64,000 nt of DNA from positions 1 through 64,000 of the forward strand of contig NZ_FTOG01000001.1 of NCBI RefSeq assembly GCF_900156655.1, written 5' to 3'. The notes below the pieces were generated by a model. That model was given only the letters and a program-made list of their open reading frames with translations, had not been told where the DNA came from and did not search any database. The stretch is from Rhodobacter aestuarii (lineage in GTDB: Bacteria > Pseudomonadota > Alphaproteobacteria > Rhodobacterales > Rhodobacteraceae). Of the stretch, positions 48,329 through 58,361 are shown one piece after another; within the stretch, counting starts at the first letter, position 1; each line of letters starts with the position of its first letter. The position numbers and the translations under genes are program-made.

Positions 48329-49275
48329 GCGCTGATCCGCGATACCCGCGTGCGCCCGCTGTTGGGCCGCGCAGCCATGTGCAAATGGCGGCGCCGCAAA
48401 AAAAGGCACCGAAAATGCGCCGTGCCGCGCCTTCGCGCCTCGCGTTCCGGCTGGAGCGGCTGTGGCTCACCCCGTTTGTGCGGCTAGTGACACGGATTGG
48501 CGTGCCGGTCTTTTGCGTCACGCTGGGGTTGGGGCTTTGGCTTGGGGATTCCGGGCGCCGCGCCGATCTTGTGGAGCGCTATGAGATCGTGAAGGCGCAA
48601 ATCCAAAACCGCCCCGAGTTTCGGATTTCTGAACTGACCGTCGATGGCGCATCGGCTGAGGTGGAAGACGCCGTGCGTGCGCTTTTGCCGGTGGGTCTGC
48701 CCGCCTCGCGCTTTGCGATTGATCTGGATGCTTACCGCGCTGCGATCCGCCGTTTGGATGCGGTGGAAAATGTGGCGCTTATGGTGCAATCGGGCGGCGC
48801 GCTGGAGGTGCGGGTGACCGAGCGGGTGCCGGTGATTTTGTGGCGCACCGCGACGGGCATTGAGATGCTCGATACCACCGGGCATCGCACCGCTTCGCTG
48901 ACACGCCGCGATGCGCGCCCCGATTTGCCGCTGATTGCGGGCTATGGCGCCGATAAAGCCGTGGCCGAGGCTTTGGCCATTTTGGCCGCTGCCAAACCGA
49001 TTTTGCCGCGCGCGCGCGGCCTTGTGCGGGTGGGCGAGCGGCGCTGGGATTTGGTGCTTGATCGTGATCAGCGCATCCTGTTGCCCGAAGAAAATCCCGT
49101 GCGCGCCGTGCAACGCACGCTGGCGCTCGATTCCGTTGAAGACCTGCTGAGCCGCGATTTTACCCGGCTTGATTTACGTAATGAAACCCGCCCGACGATC
49201 CGGCTGAGCGAAGCGGCTTTGACCGCGCTCCATGAGATCAAGGGCCTCACCCCAGCAAAGGCCTCCCATGACTGA
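48316..49275 (+). CDS. ftsQ: Cell division protein FtsQ
   Basis: 319 residues from the ATG at 48316 (GAGGATG upstream). A basic cytoplasmic N-terminus (about 1-60), one transmembrane helix (about 58-80), a POTRA domain (from [19 protein letters not shown]) and the FtsQ beta domain ([39 protein letters not shown]). It scaffolds FtsB/FtsL in the divisome. It overlaps both ddl and ftsA. Confidence 0.93.
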   Translation: MRPLSADPRYPRAPAVGPRSHVQMAAPQKKAPKMRRAAPSRLAFRLERLWLTPFVRLVTRIGVPVFCVTLGLGLWLGDSGRRADLVERYEIVKAQIQNRPEFRISELTVDGASAEVEDAVRALLPVGLPASRFAIDLDAYRAAIRRLDAVENVALMVQSGGALEVRVTERVPVILWRTATGIEMLDTTGHRTASLTRRDARPDLPLIAGYGADKAVAEALAILAAAKPILPRARGLVRVGERRWDLVLDRDQRILLPEENPVRAVQRTLALDSVEDLLSRDFTRLDLRNETRPTIRLSEAALTALHEIKGLTPAKASHD

Positions 49276-50596
49276 GTTTCACCGGACTCAACGCGCCATG
49301 CGGACGATGCGCACCGCTGCCATGAGCCGCGGCGTGATCGCGCTTTTGGATATTGGCACTTCGAAAGTGTCTTGCTTGGTGCTGCGCTTCGATCCGCCAG
49401 AGCCCGCCAATGACACGGTGATCCCGCTTTATCGGCAATCTGCGATGCGGGTTGTGGGGGCGAAAACTATCTGCTCGCAGGGCGTCCGCTTTGGCGAGAT
49501 CGACGCGATGGTCGAGACCGAACGCGCCATTCGTACCGTCGTGCAGGCGGCGCAGAAAATGGCCAATACCCGCGTGGACCATGTGATTGCCTGTTTTGCC
49601 GGGGGCGATCCGCGCTCATATGGGCTGGCGGGCGAGGTCGAGGTGGCAGGCAGCCATGTCGATGAACAAGATGTGGCGCGTGTGCTTGCTGCCTGTGACC
49701 TGCCCGATATTGGGATGGGGCGCGAGGTGTTGCATGCGCATCCGGTCAATTTCGCGCTCGATCACCGCTCGGGTTTAGGTGATCCGCGTGGCCATGTGGG
49801 CGGCGTTCTCGCGACCGATATGCATATGCTGACGGTTGATGCGGCGGCGGTGCAGAACATCATCTACTGTATCCGGCGTTGTGACCTAGAACTGGCGGGG
49901 ATCGCCTCTTCGGCCTATGTCGCCGGGCTTTCGGCTTTGGTTGAGGATGAGCAAGAGCTGGGCGCGGCCTGTATTGATATGGGCGGCGGTGCTACGGGCG
50001 TTTCGATCTTCCTCAAAAAGCATATGATTTTTGCCGATGCGGTGCGCATGGGCGGCGATACCGTCACGCGTGACATCGCGGCGGGGCTACAAGTGCCGAT
50101 GGCGATGGCGGAGCGGATCAAGACCTTCCACGGCGGGGTTTATGCCACCGGCATGGATGACCGTGAGATGATCGAGCTTTCCGCCAATTCCGGCGATTGG
50201 GAAAAAGACCGTCGCACCGTGAGCCGCACCGAGTTGATTGGCATCATGCGTCCGCGGGTTGAGGAGATTTTGGAAGAGGTGCGGGCGCGGCTTGATGCGG
50301 CAGGCTTCGACTATCTGCCGAGCCAGCAGATCGTGCTGACGGGGGGTGCGAGCCAAATTCCGGGCCTGGACATGCTGGCAGCGAAGATTTTGGGGCAAAA
50401 CGTGCGCCTGGGCCGCCCCATGCGGGTGCAAGGCATGCCCGAGGCGGCGCGGGGTCCCGGTTTCTCGGCGATGGTTGGGCTCGCGCTGTTTGCCGCTTGC
50501 CCGCAAGACGAGTGGTGGGATTTCGAGATTCCCGTGGAACGAATGGGCGGGCGTTCTTTCCGGCGCGCGGTGCGTTGGTTCCGCGATAATTGGTAA
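49268..50596 (+). CDS. ftsA: Cell division protein FtsA
   Basis: 442 residues from the ATG at 49268, overlapping ftsQ by 8 bases. Actin-like ATPase fold: ALLDIGTSKVSCLV (phosphate 1), IDMGGGATGVSIF (phosphate 2), VLTGGASQIPGL (adenosine). The C-terminus ends with the basic, aromatic stretch RSFRRAVRWFRDNW, which should be the membrane-targeting amphipathic helix. It tethers FtsZ to the membrane. Confidence 0.96.
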   Translation: MTEFHRTQRAMRTMRTAAMSRGVIALLDIGTSKVSCLVLRFDPPEPANDTVIPLYRQSAMRVVGAKTICSQGVRFGEIDAMVETERAIRTVVQAAQKMANTRVDHVIACFAGGDPRSYGLAGEVEVAGSHVDEQDVARVLAACDLPDIGMGREVLHAHPVNFALDHRSGLGDPRGHVGGVLATDMHMLTVDAAAVQNIIYCIRRCDLELAGIASSAYVAGLSALVEDEQELGAACIDMGGGATGVSIFLKKHMIFADAVRMGGDTVTRDIAAGLQVPMAMAERIKTFHGGVYATGMDDREMIELSANSGDWEKDRRTVSRTELIGIMRPRVEEILEEVRARLDAAGFDYLPSQQIVLTGGASQIPGLDMLAAKILGQNVRLGRPMRVQGMPEAARGPGFSAMVGLALFAACPQDEWWDFEIPVERMGGRSFRRAVRWFRDNW

Positions 50597-50800
50597 GACA
50601 ACCACAAGGGGAAGGCGGATTCGATTCCCCCAGATGATGGCGTATGCGCGAAATACCGCCAAGAGCGGCATTTAGACTGCCATATTTTGTGGAAAACTGA
50701 TGTTTTTCGGGTGACGTAACCCGGAATCATCGGTAGTATTCTTCTAATTTCGGGGACAGTCGGCCGACACAAGGCCGTGCGAACACACAGGCGGACTCCT

Positions 50801-52513
50801 ATGACCTTGAATCTGAGCATGTCAGAGCACGAAGACCTCAAGCCGCGGATCACCGTCTTCGGTGTTGGTGGGGCAGGCGGTAACGCCGTCAACAACATGA
50901 TCGAGAAAGCGCTTGAGGGCGTTGAGTTCGTCGTGGCCAATACCGATGCGCAGGCCCTGCAACAATCGAAATCGCGTGCGCGCATCCAGATGGGCGTGAA
51001 AGCGACCGAAGGTCTTGGCGCGGGCGCCCGCCCGAGCGTTGGGGCGAGTGCCGCCGAAGAGACGATCGAAGAAATCGTCGATCACCTTGTGGGCGCGCAT
51101 ATGTGCTTCATCACCGCGGGTATGGGCGGTGGCACCGGCACGGGGGCTGCGCCGATCATCGCGCAAGCCGCGCGCGAGCTAGGTGTTCTGACCGTTGGCG
51201 TGGTGACGAAGCCGTTCCAATTCGAAGGCCCCAAACGCATGCGTCAGGCGGAAGCTGGCATCGAGGCGCTGCAAAAGGTCGTTGATACGCTGATCATCAT
51301 TCCGAACCAGAACCTGTTCCGTCTGGCGAATGAAAAGACCACCTTCACCGAAGCTTTCGCGCTGGCCGATGACGTGCTTTACCAAGGCGTCAAAGGGGTC
51401 ACCGACCTGATGGTCCGTCCCGGCCTGATCAACCTCGACTTCGCCGATGTTCGCGCGGTGATGGACGAGATGGGCAAAGCCATGATGGGCACGGGCGAGG
51501 GCACGGGCGACGACCGCGCCGTGGTTGCCGCTGAGAAAGCGATCTCGAACCCGCTCTTGGACGAAATCAGCCTCAAAGGCGCCAAAGGCGTGCTGATCAA
51601 CATCACCGGTGGTTATGATCTGACGCTGTTTGAGCTTGATGAAGCCGCGAACCGGATCCGCGAAGAAGTGGACCCGGATGCGAATATCATCGTCGGCTCG
51701 ACGCTCGATCCCGATATGGAAGGCGGCATGCGTGTTTCGGTGGTGGCCACCGGGATCGACGCCGCGCCCGTGACGAATGAAATCCCGGTGCCGCGCCGTT
51801 CGATGGCCGAGCCGCTGAAACCGACGCCCGCGCCGGAACCGGCGAAGCCGACGCTGCAAGTGACCTCGGCGCAGCCGATTGCGAGCCAGCCCGCCGCGCA
51901 GCCCGAAGCCGCGCAGGGCTATGATCGCACGCTGTTTGAAGCGCCGACGGAAGCGCCCGCCGCCTATCAGCCGCCAGCGCAGCCGATGCAACCCGCGCAG
52001 CAATCGATGCGTCCGCAGCCCGCCGCGCAGGCGCCGCAGCCTGTGGCGCAACCGCGCCCCGCGCCGCAGCCTGCTGTCGAAGACGAGTTGCCGCCGCCGG
52101 CCTATCAATCGCGTCCCGCGCAGCAATATGCGACCGAAGCCCCGGCCTATGATGAAGAAGCCAGCTTCGTGGCACCGCGTCCGCGCGCGCCCGGCCAACC
52201 CTCGCCCGAGGCGCTGGCCCGGTTGCAAGCCGCTGTCAACAAAGTGCCCGCCGCTGGTGGCTATCAGCGCCCGGCGCAAGGTCAGCAGCCGATGGCAGCC
52301 AGCCGTAGTGCCGCGCCGCAGCAAGGCGCCGAGAAGGGCCGCTTTGGGATTAACTCCTTGATTAACCGCATGACGGGTCATGCGGGTGAGGGCGCGGCTG
52401 CGACTCAACGCACCATGCCTGCCGCACCGCAGCACCAAGCTTACGAGGAAGAAGCCGAAACCGATCAAGATCGGATCGAAATTCCGGCTTTCCTGCGCCG
52501 TCAGGCAAATTGA
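50801..52513 (+). CDS. ftsZ: Cell division GTPase FtsZ with long Pro/Gln/Ala linker
   Basis: 570 residues from the ATG at 50801; an internal ATG at 50819 is possible. Tubulin-like GTPase domain to about residue 325, with [15 protein letters not shown] and the signature [10 protein letters not shown] (109-118), [23 protein letters not shown] linker of roughly 200 residues, rich in Pro, Gln and Ala ([14 protein letters not shown]), precedes the C-terminal peptide [12 protein letters not shown] that binds FtsA. E. coli FtsZ has 383 residues, so the linker accounts for the extra length, as in other alphaproteobacteria. The 204-bp upstream gap probably holds its own promoter. Confidence 0.97.
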   Translation: MTLNLSMSEHEDLKPRITVFGVGGAGGNAVNNMIEKALEGVEFVVANTDAQALQQSKSRARIQMGVKATEGLGAGARPSVGASAAEETIEEIVDHLVGAHMCFITAGMGGGTGTGAAPIIAQAARELGVLTVGVVTKPFQFEGPKRMRQAEAGIEALQKVVDTLIIIPNQNLFRLANEKTTFTEAFALADDVLYQGVKGVTDLMVRPGLINLDFADVRAVMDEMGKAMMGTGEGTGDDRAVVAAEKAISNPLLDEISLKGAKGVLINITGGYDLTLFELDEAANRIREEVDPDANIIVGSTLDPDMEGGMRVSVVATGIDAAPVTNEIPVPRRSMAEPLKPTPAPEPAKPTLQVTSAQPIASQPAAQPEAAQGYDRTLFEAPTEAPAAYQPPAQPMQPAQQSMRPQPAAQAPQPVAQPRPAPQPAVEDELPPPAYQSRPAQQYATEAPAYDEEASFVAPRPRAPGQPSPEALARLQAAVNKVPAAGGYQRPAQGQQPMAASRSAAPQQGAEKGRFGINSLINRMTGHAGEGAAATQRTMPAAPQHQAYEEEAETDQDRIEIPAFLRRQAN

Positions 52514-52536
52514 CGCATCACGAAATGTCGCATTGA

Positions 52537-52559
52537 GGCCGGGGAGACCCGGCCTTTTT
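52537..52559 (+). terminator. Intrinsic terminator after ftsZ
   Basis: GGCCGGG pairs with CCCGGCC (52537-52554) around GAGA, followed by TTTTTCGTTTTT. Strong. Confidence 0.9.
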
Positions 52560-52719
52560 CGTTTTTAAATCATGCGCTTAGGGTGCTTTCGGCAGGGTTC
52601 TGCCAAACCGACCCGTCTATATTTCAGTTTGTTGCAAAAGGTGAATTGTTATGTGTGCGACCTGCTTTTAACTGAGCATGGGAACTCTGCTCCCTGTCGG
52701 AGGGTTCGGAGTGAAGGGA

Positions 52720-53658
52720 ATGAAAGGTCGCATGATCGTGCAGACTACGCTTGCGAAATCCGTCGCCTTTGAGGGTGTTGGCCTGCATTCGGGGGAACCC
52801 GTGCGCATGGTGCTGCATCCGGCGACCGCTGATCACGGCATTATCTTCCGCCGCACCGATGTGCGCGGCGTGAACCCGCGTATCGATGCGCTGTGGAACC
52901 GTGTGACGCCGTCGAAACTGTGCACGCTGATCGAAAATGACGAAGGCGTTTCGGTTTCGACCATCGAACATATCATGGCGGCGTTGGCGGGGCTGGGTAT
53001 CGCCAATGTGCTGATCGAGATTGACGGGCCGGAAGTGCCAATCGTTGATGGCTCTTCGGCACCTTTCGTGGCAAAAATCCGCCGCGCAGGTTTGCGCACG
53101 CTGTCGGCACCGCTGACCGCGATCCGTGTGCTGAAGGCCGTGGAAGTGCGTGACGGGGAGGCCGTGGCGCGGTTGGAACCCGCGAACACGCTGGAAATCG
53201 ACTTCGCGATTGATTTCACCGATGCCGCGATTGGGCGTCAGGAAAAACGGCTCACCATGTCGAATGGCGCGTTCGTGCGCGAATTGATGGACAGCCGCAC
53301 GTTCTGCCGTCAGGCGGATGTGGATTTCATGCGCGCCAATGGTCTGGCTCTTGGCGGCACCTATGAAAACGCCGTTGTTGTTGATGGCGAAAAAGTGCTG
53401 AGCCCTGGTGGCCTGCGCCACGCCGATGAAGCCGTGCGTCACAAGATGCTTGATGCGATGGGGGACCTTGCGCTCGCCGGTGCGCCTTTGATGGCGCGCT
53501 ATGTTGGCTCGCGTGCGGGCCATGCGCTGACCAACAAGCTTTTGCGGGCGCTTTTTGCCGATCCGACGGCGTGGCGGCGGGAAACCTGCTCGTTGGAGCA
53601 GGTGCATCGTTTGCCCGGTGCGGGCGTTATGCGCCCGGCAGCGGTTGCGGCGCGCTGA
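52720..53658 (+). CDS. lpxC: UDP-3-O-acyl-GlcNAc deacetylase LpxC
   Basis: 312 residues if started at 52720 (GGAG 8 bases upstream); the ATG at 52732 gives MIVQTTL, close to the E. coli start, and is nearly as likely. Zinc enzyme with EGVGLHSGEPV, STIEHIMAALAGLGI (zinc His), VPIVDGSSAPFV, and the HADEAVRHKMLDAMGDLALAG region holding further zinc ligands and the catalytic residues. It performs the committed step of lipid A synthesis. It has its own leader after the ftsZ terminator. Confidence 0.96.
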   Translation: MKGRMIVQTTLAKSVAFEGVGLHSGEPVRMVLHPATADHGIIFRRTDVRGVNPRIDALWNRVTPSKLCTLIENDEGVSVSTIEHIMAALAGLGIANVLIEIDGPEVPIVDGSSAPFVAKIRRAGLRTLSAPLTAIRVLKAVEVRDGEAVARLEPANTLEIDFAIDFTDAAIGRQEKRLTMSNGAFVRELMDSRTFCRQADVDFMRANGLALGGTYENAVVVDGEKVLSPGGLRHADEAVRHKMLDAMGDLALAGAPLMARYVGSRAGHALTNKLLRALFADPTAWRRETCSLEQVHRLPGAGVMRPAAVAAR

Positions 53659-53685
53659 TCTTTCGATAATCTTGATCTTGCGGTG

Positions 53686-53699
53686 GGCCCTTCGGGGCC
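53686..53699 (+). terminator. Possible terminator after lpxC
   Basis: GGCCC-TTCG-GGGCC, a 5-bp stem with a UUCG-type stable tetraloop, 28 bases after lpxC. Only a short T-containing stretch follows, so termination may be partial. Confidence 0.45.
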
Positions 53700-53875
53700 T
53701 TCTGCATTATGTGTGCCCCGTAGTGGTCACGGTTAAGAAAACCCGTCGTCTCAGGTGCGAAAGGCGTTTTGCGCAGCCGATTTTTCTGTGCTAGGACGAG
53801 CAGGACAGCGCCCCGTTTGGGGCCAAAAGCGATGTGCCGGAGCGAATCCGGCGGCAGAACGGGAAGAGGCAGGGC

Positions 53876-54721
53876 ATGGCACTGGGCAGAACGGCGGCGC
53901 TTCGGGTCGGAAGTCTGGTGTTGGTTGCGACGCTGGCCGCTTGTGGCAGCTCGAATAAAGAACCGCCGCTGGAAAACTTCACCGCAGAAGAGATTTACAA
54001 GCGCGGCGAATATGAGCTTGAGGTGGGCAACCCGCGCCGCCCGGTGGAAGCTTTGCGCTATTTCTCTGAGGTGGAACGGCTTTATCCCTATTCGGAATAT
54101 GCCAAACGCGCGCTGATCATGCAGGCCTTTGCCCAGCATAAAGCCAAGAAATACGAAGATGCGCGCGCCTCGGCGCAGCGCTATTTGGACACATATCCGG
54201 GTTCGGAAGATGCCGCTTATGCCAAATATTTGCTGGCGCTTTCGTATTATGACCAGATCGACGAGGTGGGCCGCGACCAAGGTCTGACCTTCCAAGCGCT
54301 GCAAGCTTTGCGCGCCGTGATCGAGGAATATCCCAATAGCGATTATGCCCGCTCGGCCGCGCTCAAGTTTGACCTTGCCTTTGACCATCTGGCCTCGAAG
54401 GAAATGGAAATCGGTCGCTTCTATCTGAAGAAGGGGCATTATACCGCCGCGATCAACCGCTTCCGCGTGGTGGTGGAGCAATATCAGACCACGACGCAAA
54501 CGCCCGAGGCTCTGATGCGCTTGGTGGAGGCCTATCTTTCGCTTGGCCTGACCGATGAGGCGCAGACCGCCGGGGCGATTCTTGGCCATAACTTCCAATC
54601 CTCGCCCTTCTATGAAGACGCCTATAAGCGTCTGCAAAAGCAGGGTCTTGAGCCGGAAGCCAAGGGCACAAGCTGGCTGTCGACGATTTATCGTCAGGTC
54701 ATCAAGGGCGAGTGGCTCTGA
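53876..54721 (+). CDS. bamD: Outer membrane assembly lipoprotein BamD
   Basis: 281 residues from the ATG at 53876 (AAGAGG upstream). Lipoprotein signal peptide ending at the lipobox LAAC (TLAACGSS). The mature protein has tetratricopeptide-like helix pairs (YKRGEYELEVGN, AEYAKRALIMQAFAQHKAKKY, FYLKKGHYTAAINRFRVVVEQY). BamD is the essential partner of BamA in inserting outer membrane proteins. Its position after lpxC and before recN is common in alphaproteobacteria. Confidence 0.94.
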   Translation: MALGRTAALRVGSLVLVATLAACGSSNKEPPLENFTAEEIYKRGEYELEVGNPRRPVEALRYFSEVERLYPYSEYAKRALIMQAFAQHKAKKYEDARASAQRYLDTYPGSEDAAYAKYLLALSYYDQIDEVGRDQGLTFQALQALRAVIEEYPNSDYARSAALKFDLAFDHLASKEMEIGRFYLKKGHYTAAINRFRVVVEQYQTTTQTPEALMRLVEAYLSLGLTDEAQTAGAILGHNFQSSPFYEDAYKRLQKQGLEPEAKGTSWLSTIYRQVIKGEWL

Positions 54722-54758
54722 CCGGGTAACCGGGGTCGGGGCGCATCCGGGGGCCAAG

Positions 54759-56408
54759 ATGCTGCGCACGCTCGATATTCGAGACATGTTACTGATTGAT
54801 CGGCTGGAGCTCGACTTCGCGCCGGGTCTCAATGTGCTGACCGGCGAGACCGGAGCTGGCAAGTCGATCTTGCTCGATTGCTTGGGCTTTGTGCTTGGCT
54901 GGCGCGGGCGCGCGGAACTGGTGCGCAAAGGCGCGTCGCAGGGCGAGGTGGTGGCGGTTTTTGATTTGCCCGCCGATCATCCTGCGCGTGGGGTTTTGGC
55001 GGCAGCGGGACTGCCGGTGTCGGATGAGCTGATTTTGCGCCGGGTGAACAGCGCGGATGGCCGTAAAACCGCTTATATCAACGACCGTCGTGCCTCAGGC
55101 GATGTGTTGCGCAGCGTTTCGGCCACTTTGGTGGAATTGCACGGCCAGCAAGATGATGGTGGGCTGTTGAACGCACGCGGCCACCGCGCGGCGCTTGATC
55201 TGTTTGCGGGGCATGACGGCCTTTTGGCGGCGACCCGGTCGGCTTGGGCGGCGCGCGCGGCAGCGGCCAAGCGGCTTTCGGCGGCGCAAGCGGCGCTCGC
55301 GGCGGTGAAGGGCGAAGAGGATTTTCTGCGCCATGCGGTGGCGGAGTTGGAAAAGCTCGCTCCCGAACCCGGTGAGGAAGATCGGCTTGATACGCAGCGC
55401 CGCGTCATGCAGGCGGCGGAAAAGATCCGTTCTGATGTGGTGCGGGCAGCGCAAATGCTGGGCCTTGAAGGGGCCGAAGGCGCGATGCGCGATGCCGACC
55501 GCTGGCTGCAAGGGGCGGCAGATCGCGCGGAGGGGCAGTTGGATGCGCCTTTGGCGGCGCTTGAACGCGCTTTGATTGAACTGGGCGAGGCCTCGGCAGG
55601 GGTGGAGGCTGCGCTTGAGGCGATGTCTTTTGACCCGCGCGCGCTTGAAGCCTGTGAAGAGCGGCTGTTTGCTCTGCGGGCTGCGGCGCGCAAACATGGG
55701 GTGCAGCCCGATGAATTGGCCGATTTGACGCAGAAATTGTCAGACCGGCTCGCCGCGCTTGATGCGGGCGAAGAGGGGATCGCCACGCTGGAGGCCGAGG
55801 TCGCGCAAGCGCAAGCGCGCTATCAGGCCGCCGCGGCGGACCTGTCCAAGGCGCGCCACGCGGCGGCCGGCAGGCTTGATGCGGCGATGGCGGCAGAGCT
55901 TGCACCGTTGAAACTGGAACGCGCGGTTTTCGCCACCCTGATCGGCGCGGGCGAGCCGGGGCCAGAGGGCAGCGATGCCGTGGCTTTTACCGTTGCGACG
56001 AACCCCGGCGCGCCTGCGGGTCCGCTTGATAAAATCGCGTCAGGCGGGGAGCTGTCGCGCTTCTTGCTGGCGCTGAAGGTGGTGCTCGCCAAAGGCGCGG
56101 ATGCGCTGGTCTTGATCTTTGACGAGATCGACCGGGGCGTGGGCGGGGCCACGGCTGATGCCGTTGGGCGGCGTTTGGCAAAGCTTTCGGAAGGTGCGCA
56201 GGTGCTTGTGGTCACTCATTCGCCACAAGTGGCCGCACGCGGCGCGCAGCATTTCCAAGTGGCAAAATCTGTGGCCGATGGCATGACCACCTCGCGCGTG
56301 GTGCCGCTTGCGCCCGAGGCGCGGGTGGATGAGATCGCCCGGATGATTTCCGGGGCCGAGGTGACCGACGCGGCGCGGGCCGCCGCGCAGTCGCTTTTGG
56401 CAAGCTAA
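54759..56408 (+). CDS. recN: DNA repair protein RecN
   Basis: 549 residues from the ATG at 54759. SMC-like ATPase: Walker A LTGETGAGKSILLD (about residue 28-41), a long Ala/Glu-rich coiled-coil middle (about 160-380), signature SGGELSRFLLALK and Walker B VLIFDEIDRGVGG, then VTHSPQVAA. RecN acts early in double-strand break repair. It follows bamD by 37 bases and converges with the DUF1190 gene. Confidence 0.96.
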   Translation: MLRTLDIRDMLLIDRLELDFAPGLNVLTGETGAGKSILLDCLGFVLGWRGRAELVRKGASQGEVVAVFDLPADHPARGVLAAAGLPVSDELILRRVNSADGRKTAYINDRRASGDVLRSVSATLVELHGQQDDGGLLNARGHRAALDLFAGHDGLLAATRSAWAARAAAAKRLSAAQAALAAVKGEEDFLRHAVAELEKLAPEPGEEDRLDTQRRVMQAAEKIRSDVVRAAQMLGLEGAEGAMRDADRWLQGAADRAEGQLDAPLAALERALIELGEASAGVEAALEAMSFDPRALEACEERLFALRAAARKHGVQPDELADLTQKLSDRLAALDAGEEGIATLEAEVAQAQARYQAAAADLSKARHAAAGRLDAAMAAELAPLKLERAVFATLIGAGEPGPEGSDAVAFTVATNPGAPAGPLDKIASGGELSRFLLALKVVLAKGADALVLIFDEIDRGVGGATADAVGRRLAKLSEGAQVLVVTHSPQVAARGAQHFQVAKSVADGMTTSRVVPLAPEARVDEIARMISGAEVTDAARAAAQSLLAS

Positions 56409-56428
56409 GCGGTTTCGCCGCCCGCCGT

Positions 56429-57019
56429 TTACCCGCCCATCGAGCGCACGCCGCTGGTTGAGCGGGTGGCCGAAGACCCAAACCCACCGCGTTGCGCCGC
56501 CGTGGCTTTGGTGAGCGGCGGTTTGCCCACCGTGGTCGGCGCTTTGGTGAAGGCGCCTGCGCCCACTTTGCCTTTGCCGGTGTTATTGGCATAGGTGGTG
56601 CCTGCGGGGGTGGCGAAGCGGCCATCGGCGGTGCGATGCAGCGGTTGCGCGCCAAGGCCGCGCCCGCCGCCCAGCATATTGCCCATCAGGTATCCCGCCA
56701 AAAGCGGCATGAAGATGCTGCCCATGCCGCTGCCGCCCGTCACCTGCTGCTCGCTGCCGCAATTGCCTTCGCCATATTGCGCCTCGCAGACCTCGAGGCT
56801 GTCATAGCGCGGCGCGGTTTCGGCATTGAGCGCCTGCGCCTCTTCAAAGCCTTTGCGGCAATCATCTGCAGAAAACAGGCTGCCCGACCCGGTGGCATCT
56901 AGGCAGCTTTGCAGGTCGGGGAAGGCTTGCGCATCAACGGTTTCTTCGCGGCAGCCCGCCAGCGCAAAGGCGGTAGCGCCAACCAAGAACAGGGCGACAG
57001 AGGTGGAACGTTTGGACAT
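56429..57019 (-). CDS. DUF1190 (YgiB-like) lipoprotein
   Basis: 196 residues. Lipoprotein signal with lipobox LAGC (FALAGCREE). Four further cysteines fall in the periplasmic part (SCLDATG, DDCRKG, VCEAQYGEGNCGSEQQ), the usual DUF1190 pattern. A Gly-rich segment (FMPLLAGYLMGNMLGGG) and a disordered Thr/Gly/Ser tail follow. It lies 14 bases after the glutathionylspermidine-synthase-like gene, the same order partnership as ygiB-ygiC in E. coli; the function is unknown. Confidence 0.82.
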   Translation of the reverse strand: MSKRSTSVALFLVGATAFALAGCREETVDAQAFPDLQSCLDATGSGSLFSADDCRKGFEEAQALNAETAPRYDSLEVCEAQYGEGNCGSEQQVTGGSGMGSIFMPLLAGYLMGNMLGGGRGLGAQPLHRTADGRFATPAGTTYANNTGKGKVGAGAFTKAPTTVGKPPLTKATAAQRGGFGSSATRSTSGVRSMGG

Positions 57020-57033
57020 TTGGGTCTCCGGGG

Positions 57034-58260
57034 TCAGTCGCGGATGAAATGGGGTTTGAAACGGGACAGATCCTGCGTGATCCGGCTACGGTCTTCCCGA
57101 ATACCAAGCGCGCAGCAGGTCTCGCCCACGATCCACGCGCCCAAAACGGGGCGGAAGCCGCCCATTACCGGAAGCGGCTGATAGGCTTGCACGATCTTGG
57201 GATGTTGGTCGTAGCTCGTATCGGCGGAAATCTCGGGGGCGTCCTCGCCGGGGTGAATGGCGATCGAGGCTCCTTCGCGCGAAAACAGCGGCTTTGTCAC
57301 ATGACCAACCTCAAGCGCCTTGGCCGCGCGGGCAAAGCGAGCGGCGAGTTTGGGTGGCAGGTTGCCCGTGCCATCCAGCATCGGGGCGATGTCTTGTTCG
57401 AAAAACGCGGGCAGCAGGTTCTTATGCCCCTCGAACATCTCCCACAGCACCGGCAGAATGCCTTTGTTTGACAAGATCGCCTTCCAAGGCGGTTCAATCA
57501 TCAAACAGCCCGCGCTGGTGAGGTTTTGGGCAAACTCATCGCGCAGCAGGTCTTCCCACGGGTAAAGCTTGAAAAGCGTGCCAATCACCCGGTCTTGCTC
57601 ATCTAAGAACTGGCCTTCGGTGCTGAGCGCGATCTTTTCCAGATCGGTGTAATGCGCGCCCATGCCCGCCTCGCGCGCGGCCCAGCCAAGCGCCTCGACG
57701 GTGGCGTAATCTTCCGGCGCGCCGGAAATGGCGGTGAAATGGAGTTCGGTGCCGGGCTCAAACAGATCCGCAAAGCGGGCGACCAGCGCCTCATGCAGGC
57801 CATTGAACTGATCATCGCCCTCTTGCAGCACGCCTGCGGCGATCTGATCTTCAAGCCATTGCCACTGGAAGGCCGCCGTTTCGTAAAGCGAAGTCGGGGT
57901 ATCAGCGTTGTATTCCAAAAGCTTGGCCGGGCCTTCGCCGTCATAGGCAAGGTCAAACCGACCATAAAGCGAGGGTTCTCCCGCGCGCCAGCTTTCGGCA
58001 ATGTAATCGCGATGCGCTTCGGGGATGGCGAGCTTGTCGAGCAGTTCTTCGCTTTGCAGCACATGATCGACCGCTTGCAGGCACATGCCATGCAGTTCGG
58101 TTGCCGGATCTTCGATCTTGTCTTCGATCTCACGCAGGGTGAAGCAGTAGGCGGAGCTTTCTTCCCAATAGGGCTCGCCATGCATATCGGCAAAGGTGAA
58201 GCCTTGTTCCTCGGCCTTGGCGCGCCAATCTGCGCGCTCGGGCAGGTCCATCTTCTGCAC
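57034..58260 (-). CDS. YgiC-like glutathionylspermidine synthase family protein
   Basis: 408 residues from a GTG at 58260 with AAGGAAA 6-8 bases upstream; an ATG at 58251 is the alternative. ATP-grasp carbon-nitrogen ligase of the GSP_synth family, lacking the amidase half of true Gsp. Motifs: GRFDLAYDGEGPAKLLEYNADTPTSL, WEDLLRDEF, EPPWKAILSNKGILPVLWEM, KPLFSREGASI. It probably ligates a small peptide or polyamine, substrate unknown. First gene of a two-gene operon with the DUF1190 lipoprotein. Confidence 0.87.
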   Translation of the reverse strand: MQKMDLPERADWRAKAEEQGFTFADMHGEPYWEESSAYCFTLREIEDKIEDPATELHGMCLQAVDHVLQSEELLDKLAIPEAHRDYIAESWRAGEPSLYGRFDLAYDGEGPAKLLEYNADTPTSLYETAAFQWQWLEDQIAAGVLQEGDDQFNGLHEALVARFADLFEPGTELHFTAISGAPEDYATVEALGWAAREAGMGAHYTDLEKIALSTEGQFLDEQDRVIGTLFKLYPWEDLLRDEFAQNLTSAGCLMIEPPWKAILSNKGILPVLWEMFEGHKNLLPAFFEQDIAPMLDGTGNLPPKLAARFARAAKALEVGHVTKPLFSREGASIAIHPGEDAPEISADTSYDQHPKIVQAYQPLPVMGGFRPVLGAWIVGETCCALGIREDRSRITQDLSRFKPHFIRD

Positions 58261-58361
58261 TGGGTTTCCTTTTTGTTAGCCCGTGGACACAGCGCCTATA
58301 TGGGAAAATGCGCTTGCGGGTTCAAGCAAGAGGGGCAGGGCAGGGGCCCCGCCCGCACTCT

